Assembly: GCF_000763575.1 (NCBI RefSeq)
Contig: NZ_CP009170.1
Location: 1,265,501 to 1,329,500, forward strand
DNA from: Thermoanaerobacter kivui
GTDB taxonomy: Bacteria > Bacillota > Thermoanaerobacteria > Thermoanaerobacterales > Thermoanaerobacteraceae
DNA: 64,000 nt
Reading direction: 5' to 3'
Part shown: positions 1 through 8,203 of the stretch, piece by piece
Layout of the letters: each line of letters starts with the position of its first letter
Numbering within the stretch: position 1 is the stretch's first letter
The notes under the pieces: generated by a model
The model's database searches: none
Seen by the model: only the letters and a program-made list of their open reading frames with translations
What the model was told of the DNA's origin: nothing
Made by a program: the position numbers and the translations under genes

Positions 1-555
1 TTTTAAATCCTCGTATTTCATTCCTCTAAAGGGTCCGCCAGAAGCAGTCAAAATCAAGCGAGATATTTCTTTTTTATCATTTCCTCTTAAACACTGTAGT
101 ATTGCTGAATGTTCACTGTCAACAGGTAAAAAATTTATTTTCTTTTTTTTGGCCAAATCCATTACAATTTTCCCAGCTGTTACTAATACTTCTTTATTAG
201 CCAGTGCTATGTCTTTTCCTCTTTCAATAGCCTTTACAGTAGGTAAAAGCCCTGCAATCCCTTCTACTGCAACTACTACTAAATCAGCTTCATACTCTAC
301 TATATTTTGAAGTCCTTTTTGTCCTGTCAAAATTTCAATATTTTTATTTATCTTTGCTTTTAGTTTATAGGCTTTATTCTCATCTTTTACTGCAACAACT
401 TCAGGATTAAATTCTTCAATCTGTTGGGCCAATAGGTCTACATTGTTATAAGCAGTGAGACCAACTACTTTGAAATTATCTCTGAAATTTTTTATCACAT
501 CTAAAGTTTGCGTTCCTATAGAACCGGTTGCCCCTAAAATTATTACTCTTTTCAT
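1..555 (-). CDS. dxr: 1-deoxy-D-xylulose 5-phosphate reductoisomerase (N-terminal part, runs off the left edge)
   Basis: First 185 codons of DXR, which converts 1-deoxy-D-xylulose 5-phosphate to 2-C-methyl-D-erythritol 4-phosphate in the cytosolic MEP isoprenoid pathway. The NADPH-binding loop GATGSIG is at residues 8-14. ALANKE is at 117-122, the metal-binding PVDSEHS has Asp146 and Glu148, and the substrate loop ASGGPF is at 171-176. The ATG at 555 follows cdsA by about 20 bases. It is the last gene of the uppS-cdsA-dxr group, which links isoprenoid and lipid precursor supply. The catalytic C-terminal half lies outside the window. Confidence 0.95.
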   Translation of the reverse strand, partial: MKRVIILGATGSIGTQTLDVIKNFRDNFKVVGLTAYNNVDLLAQQIEEFNPEVVAVKDENKAYKLKAKINKNIEILTGQKGLQNIVEYEADLVVVAVEGIAGLLPTVKAIERGKDIALANKEVLVTAGKIVMDLAKKKKINFLPVDSEHSAILQCLRGNDKKEISRLILTASGGPFRGMKYEDLK

Positions 556-574
556 CAGTTGCATCCTTTCTCAC

Positions 575-1354
575 TCAGATTATATATTGAAAAAAGAAAT
601 ATATAAAAGGAGAAACAAATAAAATGCTGTCAAATCTGTCTAAAATTCCACCATGGCCGGGAATTATTTTTCCAAAGTCTTTAATGTAACAATTTCGTTT
701 TATAGCTGAAGCAACTAAATCCCCAATTTGTGCAACTAAACTTCCTAATAAGCCTATCACTACACCAAGGTACAAGCTGACATTTGATTGTGGGAAAAGC
801 AATGCAAAGATTACGCAGCCTACAATTGAACCTATAATACCTCCAATTGCCCCTTCTACTGTCTTTTTAGGACTTATTGAAGGAATAAGCTTATGATTGC
901 CAAAAAACCTACCAGTAAAATACGCAAAAGTATCTGTCATCCAAGACACGATAAATATAAACCATACTATGTACATTCCATTTGGTATTTCCCTAATTTT
1001 TTCTATGTACAAAAAAAACACGGGAATATATATAATACCCATCAAAGTTAAAGCATAATCCTTAATCGTGTATTTTCTATTAGTAAGCAACAATAAAAGC
1101 AATATCATGCTAATTATGACTAATATATCAAAATTCCACAGTTTGTTTTCCAAAAAATATATAACCAATACTGATAAATATCCAAAAATTTTAACAGGTC
1201 GTATACCAATTTGTTTAGTAGCATTGTAAAACTCATTAAGTCCTATAATACTTAAAATTATCAAAGCTGCTGTTAAAAAAGCTCCCCCTTTTATTAAGAC
1301 AAAAAACAAAATCGGCAAACCAACTATAGCACTTATAACCCTTATTTTTAGCAT
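575..1354 (-). CDS. cdsA: Phosphatidate cytidylyltransferase
   Basis: CdsA makes CDP-diacylglycerol from phosphatidate and CTP at the membrane, the entry point to phospholipid synthesis. The 259 residues are mostly hydrophobic, with about eight membrane segments. The family signature, K-D followed by PGHGGxxDRxD, lies near the C-terminus (about residues 225-242), as expected. The ATG start sits 15 bases after uppS. Length and neighbours (uppS before, dxr after) match the usual Firmicute order. Confidence 0.95.
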   Translation of the reverse strand: MLKIRVISAIVGLPILFFVLIKGGAFLTAALIILSIIGLNEFYNATKQIGIRPVKIFGYLSVLVIYFLENKLWNFDILVIISMILLLLLLTNRKYTIKDYALTLMGIIYIPVFFLYIEKIREIPNGMYIVWFIFIVSWMTDTFAYFTGRFFGNHKLIPSISPKKTVEGAIGGIIGSIVGCVIFALLFPQSNVSLYLGVVIGLLGSLVAQIGDLVASAIKRNCYIKDFGKIIPGHGGILDRFDSILFVSPFIYFFFQYII

Positions 1355-1369
1355 ATTTATCTCTCCCTT

Positions 1370-2119
1370 TTATATTCCCCCAAACCTTCTCTTTCGAGTC
1401 TGATAGTATAATATTGCTTCTATCAGGTGTTTTTTATTAAAATCTGGCCATAAAACATCTGTAAACCACAACTCAGAATATGCCGACTGCCATAACAGGA
1501 AATTGCTCAACCTTTTTTCACCACTGGTTCTTATTATCAAATCAGGGTCTGGCTGATTTTGAGTATAAAGATTTTCACTTACAATTTGTTCTGTAATAGC
1601 ATCAATTGACAGTTCTTTGTTTACAACCTTATGACAAATTTTTTTTACTGCTTTTACTATTTCGTCCCTTCCTCCATAGTTTAATGCTATATTTAATACA
1701 AGTCCATCATTTTCCTTTGTTATATTTTGAGCACGATCTATTTCAACTTTACATTTTTTAGGTAAAAATGAAATATCACCTATAAAATTAATTTTCACAT
1801 TGTTTTTGTTAAGCTCATTTACTTCTTTCGACAAATACTCTACCAGTAAATCCATTAAAAAATTTACTTCTTCCAGTGGTCTTTTCCAGTTTTCTGTAGA
1901 AAATGCGTATAAAGTTAGATATTTTATCCCTAATTCGCTACAGGCTTTTACAATTTCTCTTACTGTCTTGACACCAGCCTTATGGCCGTAAATCCTCATC
2001 ATACCTCTTTTTTGTGCCCATCTGCCATTTCCGTCCATAATAATTCCTATGTGGACAGGTAATCGACTTTTATCGATTTTAGATGTTAAATCTTTAATTT
2101 TTCGCAAAAAAAACGCCAT
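1370..2119 (-). CDS. uppS: Isoprenyl transferase (undecaprenyl diphosphate synthase family)
   Basis: Cis-prenyltransferase that extends farnesyl diphosphate to the C55 carrier lipid used in cell-wall synthesis. The catalytic motif [10 protein letters not shown] lies at residues 26-35, with Asp29 as the magnesium ligand. The C-terminal [15 protein letters not shown] segment and the SELWF motif are present. Its 249 residues are the normal length. A strong GAGGAGG ribosome site precedes the ATG. An 18-bp palindrome separates it from the small upstream gene, so it may be partly uncoupled from frr. Confidence 0.96.
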   Translation of the reverse strand: MAFFLRKIKDLTSKIDKSRLPVHIGIIMDGNGRWAQKRGMMRIYGHKAGVKTVREIVKACSELGIKYLTLYAFSTENWKRPLEEVNFLMDLLVEYLSKEVNELNKNNVKINFIGDISFLPKKCKVEIDRAQNITKENDGLVLNIALNYGGRDEIVKAVKKICHKVVNKELSIDAITEQIVSENLYTQNQPDPDLIIRTSGEKRLSNFLLWQSAYSELWFTDVLWPDFNKKHLIEAILYYQTRKRRFGGI

Positions 2120-2150
2120 TAGCTTTCCTCCTCATTTTATAAGGGCAACA

Positions 2151-2168
2151 CCCCCTCTTAAGAGGGGG
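2151..2168 (-). other. Perfect 18-bp GC-rich palindrome between orf60 and uppS
   Basis: The sequence is CCCCCTCTTAAGAGGGGG, a perfect inverted repeat beginning immediately after the stop codon of the small upstream gene. In RNA it would fold into a stem of about seven pairs with a four-base loop. No clear uridine run follows on the minus strand, so it is a weak terminator, a processing site or a protein-binding dyad rather than a classical terminator. Confidence 0.5.
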
Positions 2169-2351
2169 TTAAAATCTCGCAACAGTAATTTTGAAAACGT
2201 CTTTCGTTTCAATAATCCTTATGACTTTTAAACGATAGCCCTTGTACTCAAAAATAGGTTTGGTCACAAAAACGTCAAACTTTGCATTTTTGGGTAATTT
2301 TTCAATAACTTCTTGCAAATCCATACCTATAAATCTATTAAGGTCAATCAA
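2169..2351 (-). CDS. Small conserved-looking protein of unknown function
   Basis: A 60-residue reading frame between frr and uppS that I do not recognise. It has an N-terminal [13 protein letters not shown] segment that looks helical and a C-terminal half with alternating hydrophobic residues ([20 protein letters not shown]) suggesting beta strands. There is no signal peptide, membrane segment or cysteine. The TTG start overlaps the frr stop codon; an ATG nine codons in (2324) is an alternative start. Tight coupling to frr and its position in the translation/lipid operon support a real gene, but the function is open. Confidence 0.6.
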   Translation of the reverse strand: MIDLNRFIGMDLQEVIEKLPKNAKFDVFVTKPIFEYKGYRLKVIRIIETKDVFKITVARF

Positions 2352-2902
2352 ACTTCCATAATCTCCTTTTCTTTTATTTCCACTAATTTGTCTATTTCTT
2401 TAATATATTTATCTGTCAATTTTTGTATTGCCTCTTCTCTCTTTTTCCTTTCATCTTCTGAAATTTCACCATTCTTCTCCATTTTCTTTACTGAGTCATT
2501 GGCATCCCTTCGTATTTGCCTTACTGCAACTTTAGCTTCTTCTGCCTTTTTATGGACTAATTTAACTAATTCTTTTCTTCTTTCCTCTGTCAGCTCAGGA
2601 AAAACTAATCTTAAAACTTTCCCATCCGAAACAGGATTGATTCCCAAATCAGATTTTTGTATAGCTTTTTCAATATCGCTTATTTTTGAAGTATCCCACG
2701 GCTGTACTATTAAAACTCTCGGTTCTGGAGACGTAATAGTAGCTAATCTGTTAAGAGGAGTTGGGGTGCCGTAGTAGTCTACGGTGATTCGGTCTAACAA
2801 TGCAGGATTTGCTCTCCCCGCTCTTATAGCTGACAATTCGCTTTTTAAGACACTGAGAGATTTTTGCATTTTCTCTTCACTTACTTTTAGATAATCACTC
2901 AT
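2348..2902 (-). CDS. frr: Ribosome recycling factor
   Basis: RRF splits post-termination ribosomes together with EF-G in the cytosol. The 184 residues are standard length and colinear with the family throughout: the [21 protein letters not shown] helix near the N-terminus, the [14 protein letters not shown] hinge and domain II, and the [13 protein letters not shown] return helix. The ATG lies one base after the pyrH stop, so pyrH-frr are co-translated as in most bacteria. Confidence 0.97.
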   Translation of the reverse strand: MSDYLKVSEEKMQKSLSVLKSELSAIRAGRANPALLDRITVDYYGTPTPLNRLATITSPEPRVLIVQPWDTSKISDIEKAIQKSDLGINPVSDGKVLRLVFPELTEERRKELVKLVHKKAEEAKVAVRQIRRDANDSVKKMEKNGEISEDERKKREEAIQKLTDKYIKEIDKLVEIKEKEIMEV

Positions 2903-2903
2903 A

Positions 2904-3614
2904 TTAAACCTCCTTTACTATTGTGCCAATATTTTTTCCAGTTACCACATTTTTTATGTTGCCATAAGTAGTAAGGTCAAAAACGATTATTGGTATCTTA
3001 TTGTCCATGCACAAGGAAGTAGCTGTAGAATCCATAACTCCTAAACCTTTGTTTAAAACATCTAAATATGACAATTCTTTAAATTTTACAGCATCTGCGT
3101 ATTTATTAGGGTCTTTGTCATAAACACCATCTACTTTTTTAGCTAACAATATCACTTCTGCATCTATTTCTGCTGCTCTTAACGAAGCAGCAGTATCAGT
3201 TGAAAAGAAGGGGTTTCCTGTTCCTGCAGCAAAAATTACAACTCGCCCTTTTTCTAAATGTCTTATAGCTCTTCTGCGTATATAAGGCTCCGCTATTGCT
3301 CTCATTTCAATAGCAGTTTGAACTCTTGTTTCAACTCCTCTTTGCTCCAATGCATCCTGTAAAGCAAGGGCATTTATCACTGTGGCTAGCATTCCCATGT
3401 GATCTGCAGTAGTTCTGTCCATCCCAATTCCTTCTCTGCCACGCCATATATTTCCTCCGCCAACTACAAGACCAATTTGAACCCCCATTTCTTTTACTTC
3501 TTTTATTTCATCTGCTATTAAATTGACTGTATCGAAATCAATTCCATAACTCTTTTTACCTGCTAAAGCTTCACCTGAGATTTTCAGAACTATGCGTTTA
3601 TACACAACAGACAC
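2904..3614 (-). CDS. pyrH: UMP kinase
   Basis: PyrH phosphorylates UMP to UDP with ATP and belongs to the amino-acid kinase fold. The N-terminal KISGEAL is at residues 11-17, the glycine-rich VGGGNIWRG at 51-59, and [13 protein letters not shown] follows in the middle. The 236-residue length is typical. The start is GTG with a GGGG-type ribosome site. A factor-independent terminator separates it from tsf, so it probably has its own promoter in the 120-base gap or depends on read-through. Confidence 0.97.
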   Translation of the reverse strand: MSVVYKRIVLKISGEALAGKKSYGIDFDTVNLIADEIKEVKEMGVQIGLVVGGGNIWRGREGIGMDRTTADHMGMLATVINALALQDALEQRGVETRVQTAIEMRAIAEPYIRRRAIRHLEKGRVVIFAAGTGNPFFSTDTAASLRAAEIDAEVILLAKKVDGVYDKDPNKYADAVKFKELSYLDVLNKGLGVMDSTATSLCMDNKIPIIVFDLTTYGNIKNVVTGKNIGTIVKEV

Positions 3615-3680
3615 ATTAACACCCCATTCTTATTAGTTCTATATAAAATTTGAAAATCCTTCTTGCTTTTTTAAAATTTA

Positions 3681-3709
3681 TTTATAAAAATGGGACACAA
3701 CCGTGTCCC
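3681..3709 (-). terminator. Rho-independent terminator after tsf
   Basis: On the minus strand a 7-bp stem GGGACAC/GTGTCCC with a four-base loop is followed by ATTTTTATAAAT. It lies 25 bases beyond the tsf stop and should end the rpsB-tsf transcript. Confidence 0.8.
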
Positions 3710-3733
3710 TATTTGGTTGCCTATTTAATTTTA

Positions 3734-4348
3734 TTACTCATTAGAAGAAGTTTCAATACCTTCTCCTCTTTCAAATCTAACAAATCTTCTTATAACAATA
3801 TTTTCGCCTAATTTTGCTATTTTCTCATTTAACAAATCTTTAACTGTCTTTTCAGGGTCTCTAATGTATGCTTGCTCTAAAAGACAATTTTCCTTATAAA
3901 ATTTTTCTATACGCCCTTCTACTATTTTGTCTACCACATTTTGAGGTTTGCCTTCATTTAAGGCTTGAGCTTTTAAAATCTCTTTCTCTTTTTCAATTAC
4001 AGCCGCTGGCACATCCTCTCTGGAAATATAGCGAGGATTTGCAGCTGCTATTTGCATACATATTTCCTTGACAAAGGTTTTGAATTCTTCAGTATTTGCT
4101 ACAAAATCTGTTTCACAGTTTACTTCCACCAAAACGCCTATTCTTCCACCACTGTGTATGTAGGCATCAACCAACCCTTCATTAGCAACTCTACCAGCTT
4201 TTTTAGCTGCGGCAGCTAAACCTTTTTCTCTCAAAATATCTATAGCCTTTTCCATATCTCCGTTGGCTTCCATTAAAGCCTTTTTGCAATCCATCATTCC
4301 AGCACCAGTGCGTTCTCTCAATTCTTTCACAGCTTGTGCAGAGATCAT
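3734..4348 (-). CDS. tsf: Elongation factor Ts
   Basis: EF-Ts is the nucleotide exchange factor for EF-Tu. The N-terminal UBA-like segment [19 protein letters not shown] (residues 7-25) and the diagnostic TDFVAN (80-85) are both present, and the 204-residue length is typical of thermophile and Firmicute EF-Ts. I chose the ATG at 4348. A TTG directly upstream at 4351 is in frame, but the AGGAGG ribosome site is better spaced for the ATG. It is cotranscribed with rpsB and ends at a clear terminator. Confidence 0.96.
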   Translation of the reverse strand: MISAQAVKELRERTGAGMMDCKKALMEANGDMEKAIDILREKGLAAAAKKAGRVANEGLVDAYIHSGGRIGVLVEVNCETDFVANTEEFKTFVKEICMQIAAANPRYISREDVPAAVIEKEKEILKAQALNEGKPQNVVDKIVEGRIEKFYKENCLLEQAYIRDPEKTVKDLLNEKIAKLGENIVIRRFVRFERGEGIETSSNE

Positions 4349-4378
4349 CAAAAAAATACCTCCTTATTTAATATACAA

Positions 4379-4419
4379 TTAGTGGTAAGGACTGTAGCTA
4401 ATTTTTTCCTTACCACTAA
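4379..4419 (-). other. Stem-loop between rpsB and tsf
   Basis: A 12-bp perfect stem TTAGTGGTAAGG/CCTTACCACTAA encloses a 17-base loop in the 77-base gap after rpsB. No T-run follows on the minus strand, so it looks like an RNA processing or attenuation element that could set the S2 to EF-Ts ratio. Confidence 0.55.
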
Positions 4420-4428
4420 TAAAGTTTT

Positions 4429-5136
4429 TTATTCTTCTGCAGCAACAAATTGTTCTCCTTGATTGCCTTCTATTACGGCATCAGCGATTTTAGAAGCAAT
4501 CAACTTAACAGCCCTTATAGCATCGTCATTTCCCGGAATAGGATAATCAATAAGCTCAGGATCGCAATTAGTATCTACAATAGCTACAATCGGTATATCA
4601 AGGCTTCGTGCTTCTGAAACAGCTATAGCTTCTTTCTTGGGGTCAACTACAAAGAGAGCAGAAGGCAATGATTCCATATTTTCTATGCCGCCCAAGAATT
4701 TTTGCAGCCTTTCTTTTTCTTTTTTAAGCTTTATGACTTCCTTTTTAGGAAGAACTTCAAAAGTTCCATCCTCTTCCATCTTTTTGAGTTCTTTTAATCT
4801 TGCAATTCTTCCCCTAATTGTCTTAAAGTTCGTTAACATTCCGCCCAACCATCTTTGATTGACATAAAACATTCCACATCTTTCAGCTTCTTCTTTGATT
4901 GAATCTTGAGCTTGCTTTTTTGTACCAACAAAAAGAATGGTCCCACCTTCCATGGCAAGCTTCTTAACAAAATCATACGCTTCTTCCAACTTTTGGACAG
5001 TTTGCTGCAAATCAATAATATAGATTCCATTTCTTTCGGTAAAAATGTAAGGAGCCATTTTTGGGTTCCATCTTCTTGTTTGGTGGCCAAAATGCACACC
5101 TGCTTCTAACAATTGTTTCATTGATATTACTGACAT
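4429..5136 (-). CDS. rpsB: 30S ribosomal protein S2
   Basis: Structural protein of the small ribosomal subunit, 235 residues from the chosen ATG at 5136. Diagnostic segments are [19 protein letters not shown] near the N-terminus, [19 protein letters not shown] and the C-terminal [13 protein letters not shown]. The longer in-frame extension upstream to 5181 is rejected because an AGGAGGTG ribosome site sits just before 5136 and the extra residues correspond to the leader RNA. It is the first gene of rpsB-tsf and has its own promoter and a structured leader. Confidence 0.97.
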   Translation of the reverse strand: MSVISMKQLLEAGVHFGHQTRRWNPKMAPYIFTERNGIYIIDLQQTVQKLEEAYDFVKKLAMEGGTILFVGTKKQAQDSIKEEAERCGMFYVNQRWLGGMLTNFKTIRGRIARLKELKKMEEDGTFEVLPKKEVIKLKKEKERLQKFLGGIENMESLPSALFVVDPKKEAIAVSEARSLDIPIVAIVDTNCDPELIDYPIPGNDDAIRAVKLIASKIADAVIEGNQGEQFVAAEE

Positions 5137-5162
5137 TCTTACACCTCCTATGGTTATTCCTC

Positions 5163-5220
5163 CGCCTAAATCCTCTTGCAAAAAGACCCTCTAGGGCACC
5201 CCTTTTGCAATCATTAGGCG
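5163..5220 (-). promoter_or_regulatory. Nested hairpin in the rpsB mRNA leader
   Basis: The leader folds into a long three-tier hairpin. The outer stem is CGCCTAA (5214-5220) with TTAGGCG (5163-5169). The middle stem is TTGCAAAA with TTTTGCAA (around 5203-5210 and 5176-5183). A small CCCT/AGGG apical stem closes it. It ends about 14 bases before the ribosome site. Ribosomal protein S2 leaders are known autoregulatory sites in other bacteria; that this one acts so is an inference. Confidence 0.6.
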
Positions 5221-5243
5221 TGTGTGATTGACTGACATTGAAT

Positions 5244-5272
5244 ACTATATTATATATTTTGTCAAATGTCAA
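5244..5272 (-). promoter_or_regulatory. Sigma-A promoter of rpsB
   Basis: TTGACA (5267-5272), 17-base spacer, TATAGT (5244-5249). It lies immediately after the stop codon of the last flagellar-operon gene, giving the ribosomal block independent expression with an mRNA leader of about 100 bases. Confidence 0.75.
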
Positions 5273-5279
5273 TATATTA

Positions 5280-5564
5280 TCACACTTTTATATCGATATG
5301 ACCGATATTTTTTTGGTTCTTTTTATTTTTTTCTTTTTCCTTTTTACCTTTTTCTCCCGATCTCTGTTGGTCTTTTATAACAGCTTTTTCTGCTTTTTCT
5401 AGTTCATTTGTCTTTGTTTTTTTAACCTCAGTTTCTTTGTGGTAGGATACTGCCATTTGTTGCGTATAAACATTAGCCCGTTGCACATCAATTTGCTTTA
5501 AATTTCCTACTTCCACAATACGTGGGAGAATAGATTTTAAATCAATTGGCATATTTGACGACAT
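5280..5564 (-). CDS. Lysine-rich protein of unknown function, end of the fla/che operon
   Basis: A 94-residue protein with a hydrophobic-patterned N-terminal 45 residues (including DLKSILPRIVEVG and a tyrosine/glutamine stretch) and a highly charged Lys/Glu/Gln tail from about residue 45 to 86 that is probably disordered or coiled. It ends in IGHIDIKV. There is no signal peptide or membrane segment. It lies 12 bases behind the FapA-family gene, so the two are probably expressed and act together. I do not recognise the family. Confidence 0.65.
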   Translation of the reverse strand: MSSNMPIDLKSILPRIVEVGNLKQIDVQRANVYTQQMAVSYHKETEVKKTKTNELEKAEKAVIKDQQRSGEKGKKEKEKNKKNQKNIGHIDIKV

Positions 5565-5576
5565 AAAATCATCCCC

Positions 5577-6941
5577 TTAGGTAAGAGGCAAGAATTTAAT
5601 ATCCGCCCCATCTCTGACGAACATGGCATATTTGATGGGTTCTTTTATCTTTAAAACAGCATCGTTAATAACTAATTTGGTGCCGGGAAAAACAGTATCA
5701 AAAACCTTTATAATTCCATGGCTTGAATTCTTTATCTCGTTATTTAAAAGGCTCAACTCTTCTGTTAATTGATGGTTTATGGAAACTAAATCTTTTAAGG
5801 AAGCTTTTGCTTTTTGATAAATTTCTGCTTTGTCTGGAGGTAATTGCTCAAACTTTTCTAAGTATCTTACAATTTTTTTTATTTTGTCGATAGCTTCATT
5901 ATTTTGTTCTATTTTTAAAGTTAATTCAGCTATTTTCATTCTTGTTTGAGGTAAAATACCTACCTGCAATTCAGTATATGTACCCATCTTTGAACCTATA
6001 TTTGCAGCTGATATTTCTTTTGCTGCTATCACTTTACTGCCAATAATTTGGCTTTTAAAACCCAAAAGCTTAACACTTCCACAGGCTTTTACATTGCTAT
6101 AAATTATCGCTTCACTGTAGACGTCACCTTCTGATTCTACACTGCAATTTTGCAAATATTTTGCCGTAACATCCCTGCCTGATACAATTTTTGCCTTTCC
6201 ATTTCCTTGGACACCTTTATGAATTATGATATTTCCATTTGCTATTATTATAGCTGCTTCTACAACTCCAAAAATTTCGATATTGCCTTCACTTTCAACT
6301 GTAAACCCCGATTTAACGTTTCCAGTAATTTTTACACTAGCTACCGTGTTTATATTCCCTACAGAAGTGTCTACCTCTTTCACTTCTAAAAGAGTGTGTA
6401 CTTCTATTTTATTATTTAAGTAGACAATATGGCCATCTGTAGCAGCTATGAGCTTGTCTCCATCGATAAAAGTGTTCTTTCCAACAGGAAGTCTTACATC
6501 TTTTCCTCTTATCGGTTCTATTTTTTGCCCCAACACATTAATTCCTGGTTGTCCTTCTGTAGGATTTATTTTCCTTGCTATTATTTGACCTTTTTTAATG
6601 TTTTTGAATAAATCGAGGTTTTTATAATCCACACTGCCGTCCTCTAAAACTTTAGGAGCAGCAGTTGTCTGGATGTCTACCTCAAAAATTATTTTCCCAT
6701 TTTCACCGTTAACAGGCTTTTTGCCTTGTGCTATTAGCAATCCCTTTACATTTTGCGGATTTTGGCAAATATGTTCTATTACATCTTGTTTTATACCATA
6801 AATTACATTGTGCTTTGTTATTTCTGTCATCACACTATCTTTACTGATTATTACACCATTGGGGTCTTCTATTAAACTTAGGTAGGCTTCCTGTTTGTCC
6901 TTTGATATGTCAACAACTATTTTGTATCTTTTTTCTTCCAT
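5577..6941 (-). CDS. DUF342 / FapA family polymer-binding protein
   Basis: A 454-residue protein of the FapA (flagellar assembly protein A, DUF342) family. The N-terminal 170 residues form the conserved domain, with segments such as GKKPVNGENG and PTEGQPGINVLG. The middle is a repetitive beta-helix-like run with many short V/I-G-N repeats, from about residue 170 to 330. A coiled-coil segment follows at about 335-410. Homologues sit in flagellar operons and are linked to flagellar assembly; the exact role is not known. It sits between the flagellar sigma factor and a lysine-rich protein. Confidence 0.85.
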   Translation of the reverse strand: MEEKRYKIVVDISKDKQEAYLSLIEDPNGVIISKDSVMTEITKHNVIYGIKQDVIEHICQNPQNVKGLLIAQGKKPVNGENGKIIFEVDIQTTAAPKVLEDGSVDYKNLDLFKNIKKGQIIARKINPTEGQPGINVLGQKIEPIRGKDVRLPVGKNTFIDGDKLIAATDGHIVYLNNKIEVHTLLEVKEVDTSVGNINTVASVKITGNVKSGFTVESEGNIEIFGVVEAAIIIANGNIIIHKGVQGNGKAKIVSGRDVTAKYLQNCSVESEGDVYSEAIIYSNVKACGSVKLLGFKSQIIGSKVIAAKEISAANIGSKMGTYTELQVGILPQTRMKIAELTLKIEQNNEAIDKIKKIVRYLEKFEQLPPDKAEIYQKAKASLKDLVSINHQLTEELSLLNNEIKNSSHGIIKVFDTVFPGTKLVINDAVLKIKEPIKYAMFVRDGADIKFLPLT

Positions 6942-6955
6942 TTTAAAGCCCCCGT

Positions 6956-7696
6956 TTAAAAATACTCACCTAACATCTCCCTTATCCTTCTTATAGCTTT
7001 AGTATGTATTTGGGATATTCTCGACTCTGTTAAATTCAAGATTTTGCCTATGTCTTTATAATTTAAGTCCTCGTAGTAGTATAACGTTATAACTAACCTT
7101 TCCTTTTCAGGCAAACTCTCTATCGCATGAGCTAATTTCCTTTTTAGTTCTTCATACAAAAGTTCCTCTTCAGGGTTTTTAAAGTCAACGTCAGAAATAG
7201 CATGGACTTTAAGATTGTTTTCAATAGCTTCCTCCAAAGAATTAATACTAGATACATTTATATAATTTAGCGTCCTTAAAACGTCTGTCTCATCCAATCC
7301 GCAAGCCTTTGTTATTTCTTCTACTGTCGGTTCTCTGTTGTATTTTTGCTGTAATGTTTCTACCGTTTCTTCTATTTTTTTGTATTTCTTTTTGAGACTT
7401 CGTGGCATCCAATCTTTTTTTCTTAAATAATCTATTATTTCACCTCTTATCCTCAAGGTTGCATAAGTTTCAAATTTAACGCCTTTAGAAGGTTGATATT
7501 TTTCAATAGCATCAATAAGGCCAATAACCCCTTGACTTATCAAATCTTCATATTCTGACTGCGCAGCATCAGAAACAATCAATTTTTTAACAATATGTTT
7601 GACAAGGGGCATGTATTTAACTATGATTTCATTTCTTAGAGATGGGTCTTTCTTTGAATTGTAAGCTTTCCATACATCCTCCTCCACCAATGACAT
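6956..7696 (-). CDS. sigD: Flagellar sigma factor (SigD/FliA/WhiG family)
   Basis: Alternative sigma factor of about 246 residues that directs late flagellar, motility and chemotaxis genes. Region 2 contains YEDLISQGVIGLIDAIEKYQ and FETYATLRIRGEIIDYLRK, which is diagnostic of this class (WhiG/FliA). Region 3 and a C-terminal region 4 helix-turn-helix (YKDIGKILNLTESRISQIH) follow. I prefer the ATG at 7696 with a GGGGG ribosome site eight bases upstream; a TTG at 7711 would add five residues. Its place after cheD matches Bacillus sigD. Confidence 0.93.
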   Translation of the reverse strand: MSLVEEDVWKAYNSKKDPSLRNEIIVKYMPLVKHIVKKLIVSDAAQSEYEDLISQGVIGLIDAIEKYQPSKGVKFETYATLRIRGEIIDYLRKKDWMPRSLKKKYKKIEETVETLQQKYNREPTVEEITKACGLDETDVLRTLNYINVSSINSLEEAIENNLKVHAISDVDFKNPEEELLYEELKRKLAHAIESLPEKERLVITLYYYEDLNYKDIGKILNLTESRISQIHTKAIRRIREMLGEYF

Positions 7697-7714
7697 ATCA
7701 AATTCCCCCAATTT

Positions 7715-8203
7715 TTAAATGTATTTGCTTCCATACCCTATAGTCTTAACCAAAAGTCTTCCGTCTTCAGAGTAAAACTCGATGGTTCTCCCATAATTTC
7801 CACCTATATCTTCAGCAATTATGGGTATTCCTAACTTGTTCAACACTTCTTTTGTGGCAATAGCATTTCTCTCGCCGATGTTCATAATATCTGAATTTAT
7901 CTTAGAAGAAAACATTTGAGCTCCGCCTGCAATTTTGCTCACTAATCTCTTAGGATTCGCTCCTATTTTAACCATTTCTTCTATGAGAATTTGAATTCCT
8001 GTATCAGCAAATTTTAATTTATTAGAATTATCTGATATTTTATTGCTATAAGGCAACATAATATGTACCAACCCTGCTATTTTAGTTAAAGGGTCGTAAA
8101 GTACAATACCTACACAAGAGCCAAGTCCTATTGTTGTAAGAATCCCCGGGCTTTGTGTGACTTTTGCATCTGCCATTCCAACCCTATAAATCTTATTTTC
8201 CAT
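7715..8203 (-). CDS. cheD: Chemoreceptor glutamine deamidase CheD
   Basis: CheD deamidates receptor glutamines and, in Gram-positive chemotaxis, binds CheC to boost its CheY-P phosphatase activity. The catalytic Cys30 is in GLGSCVGIVLYDP and His47 is in VHIMLP. The C-terminal half carries KIAGGAQMF and IGERNA. The ATG at 8203 has a GGAG site nine bases upstream and overlaps cheC by 11 bases; the in-frame TTG at 8218 is less likely. 162 residues is standard. Confidence 0.93.
   Translation of the reverse strand: MENKIYRVGMADAKVTQSPGILTTIGLGSCVGIVLYDPLTKIAGLVHIMLPYSNKISDNSNKLKFADTGIQILIEEMVKIGANPKRLVSKIAGGAQMFSSKINSDIMNIGERNAIATKEVLNKLGIPIIAEDIGGNYGRTIEFYSEDGRLLVKTIGYGSKYI

Noticed and set aside
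5012-5272. Minus-strand 86-codon frame over the rpsB leader
   Set aside because: It overlaps the rpsB start in another frame and covers the promoter and the hairpin leader, which explain the sequence better.
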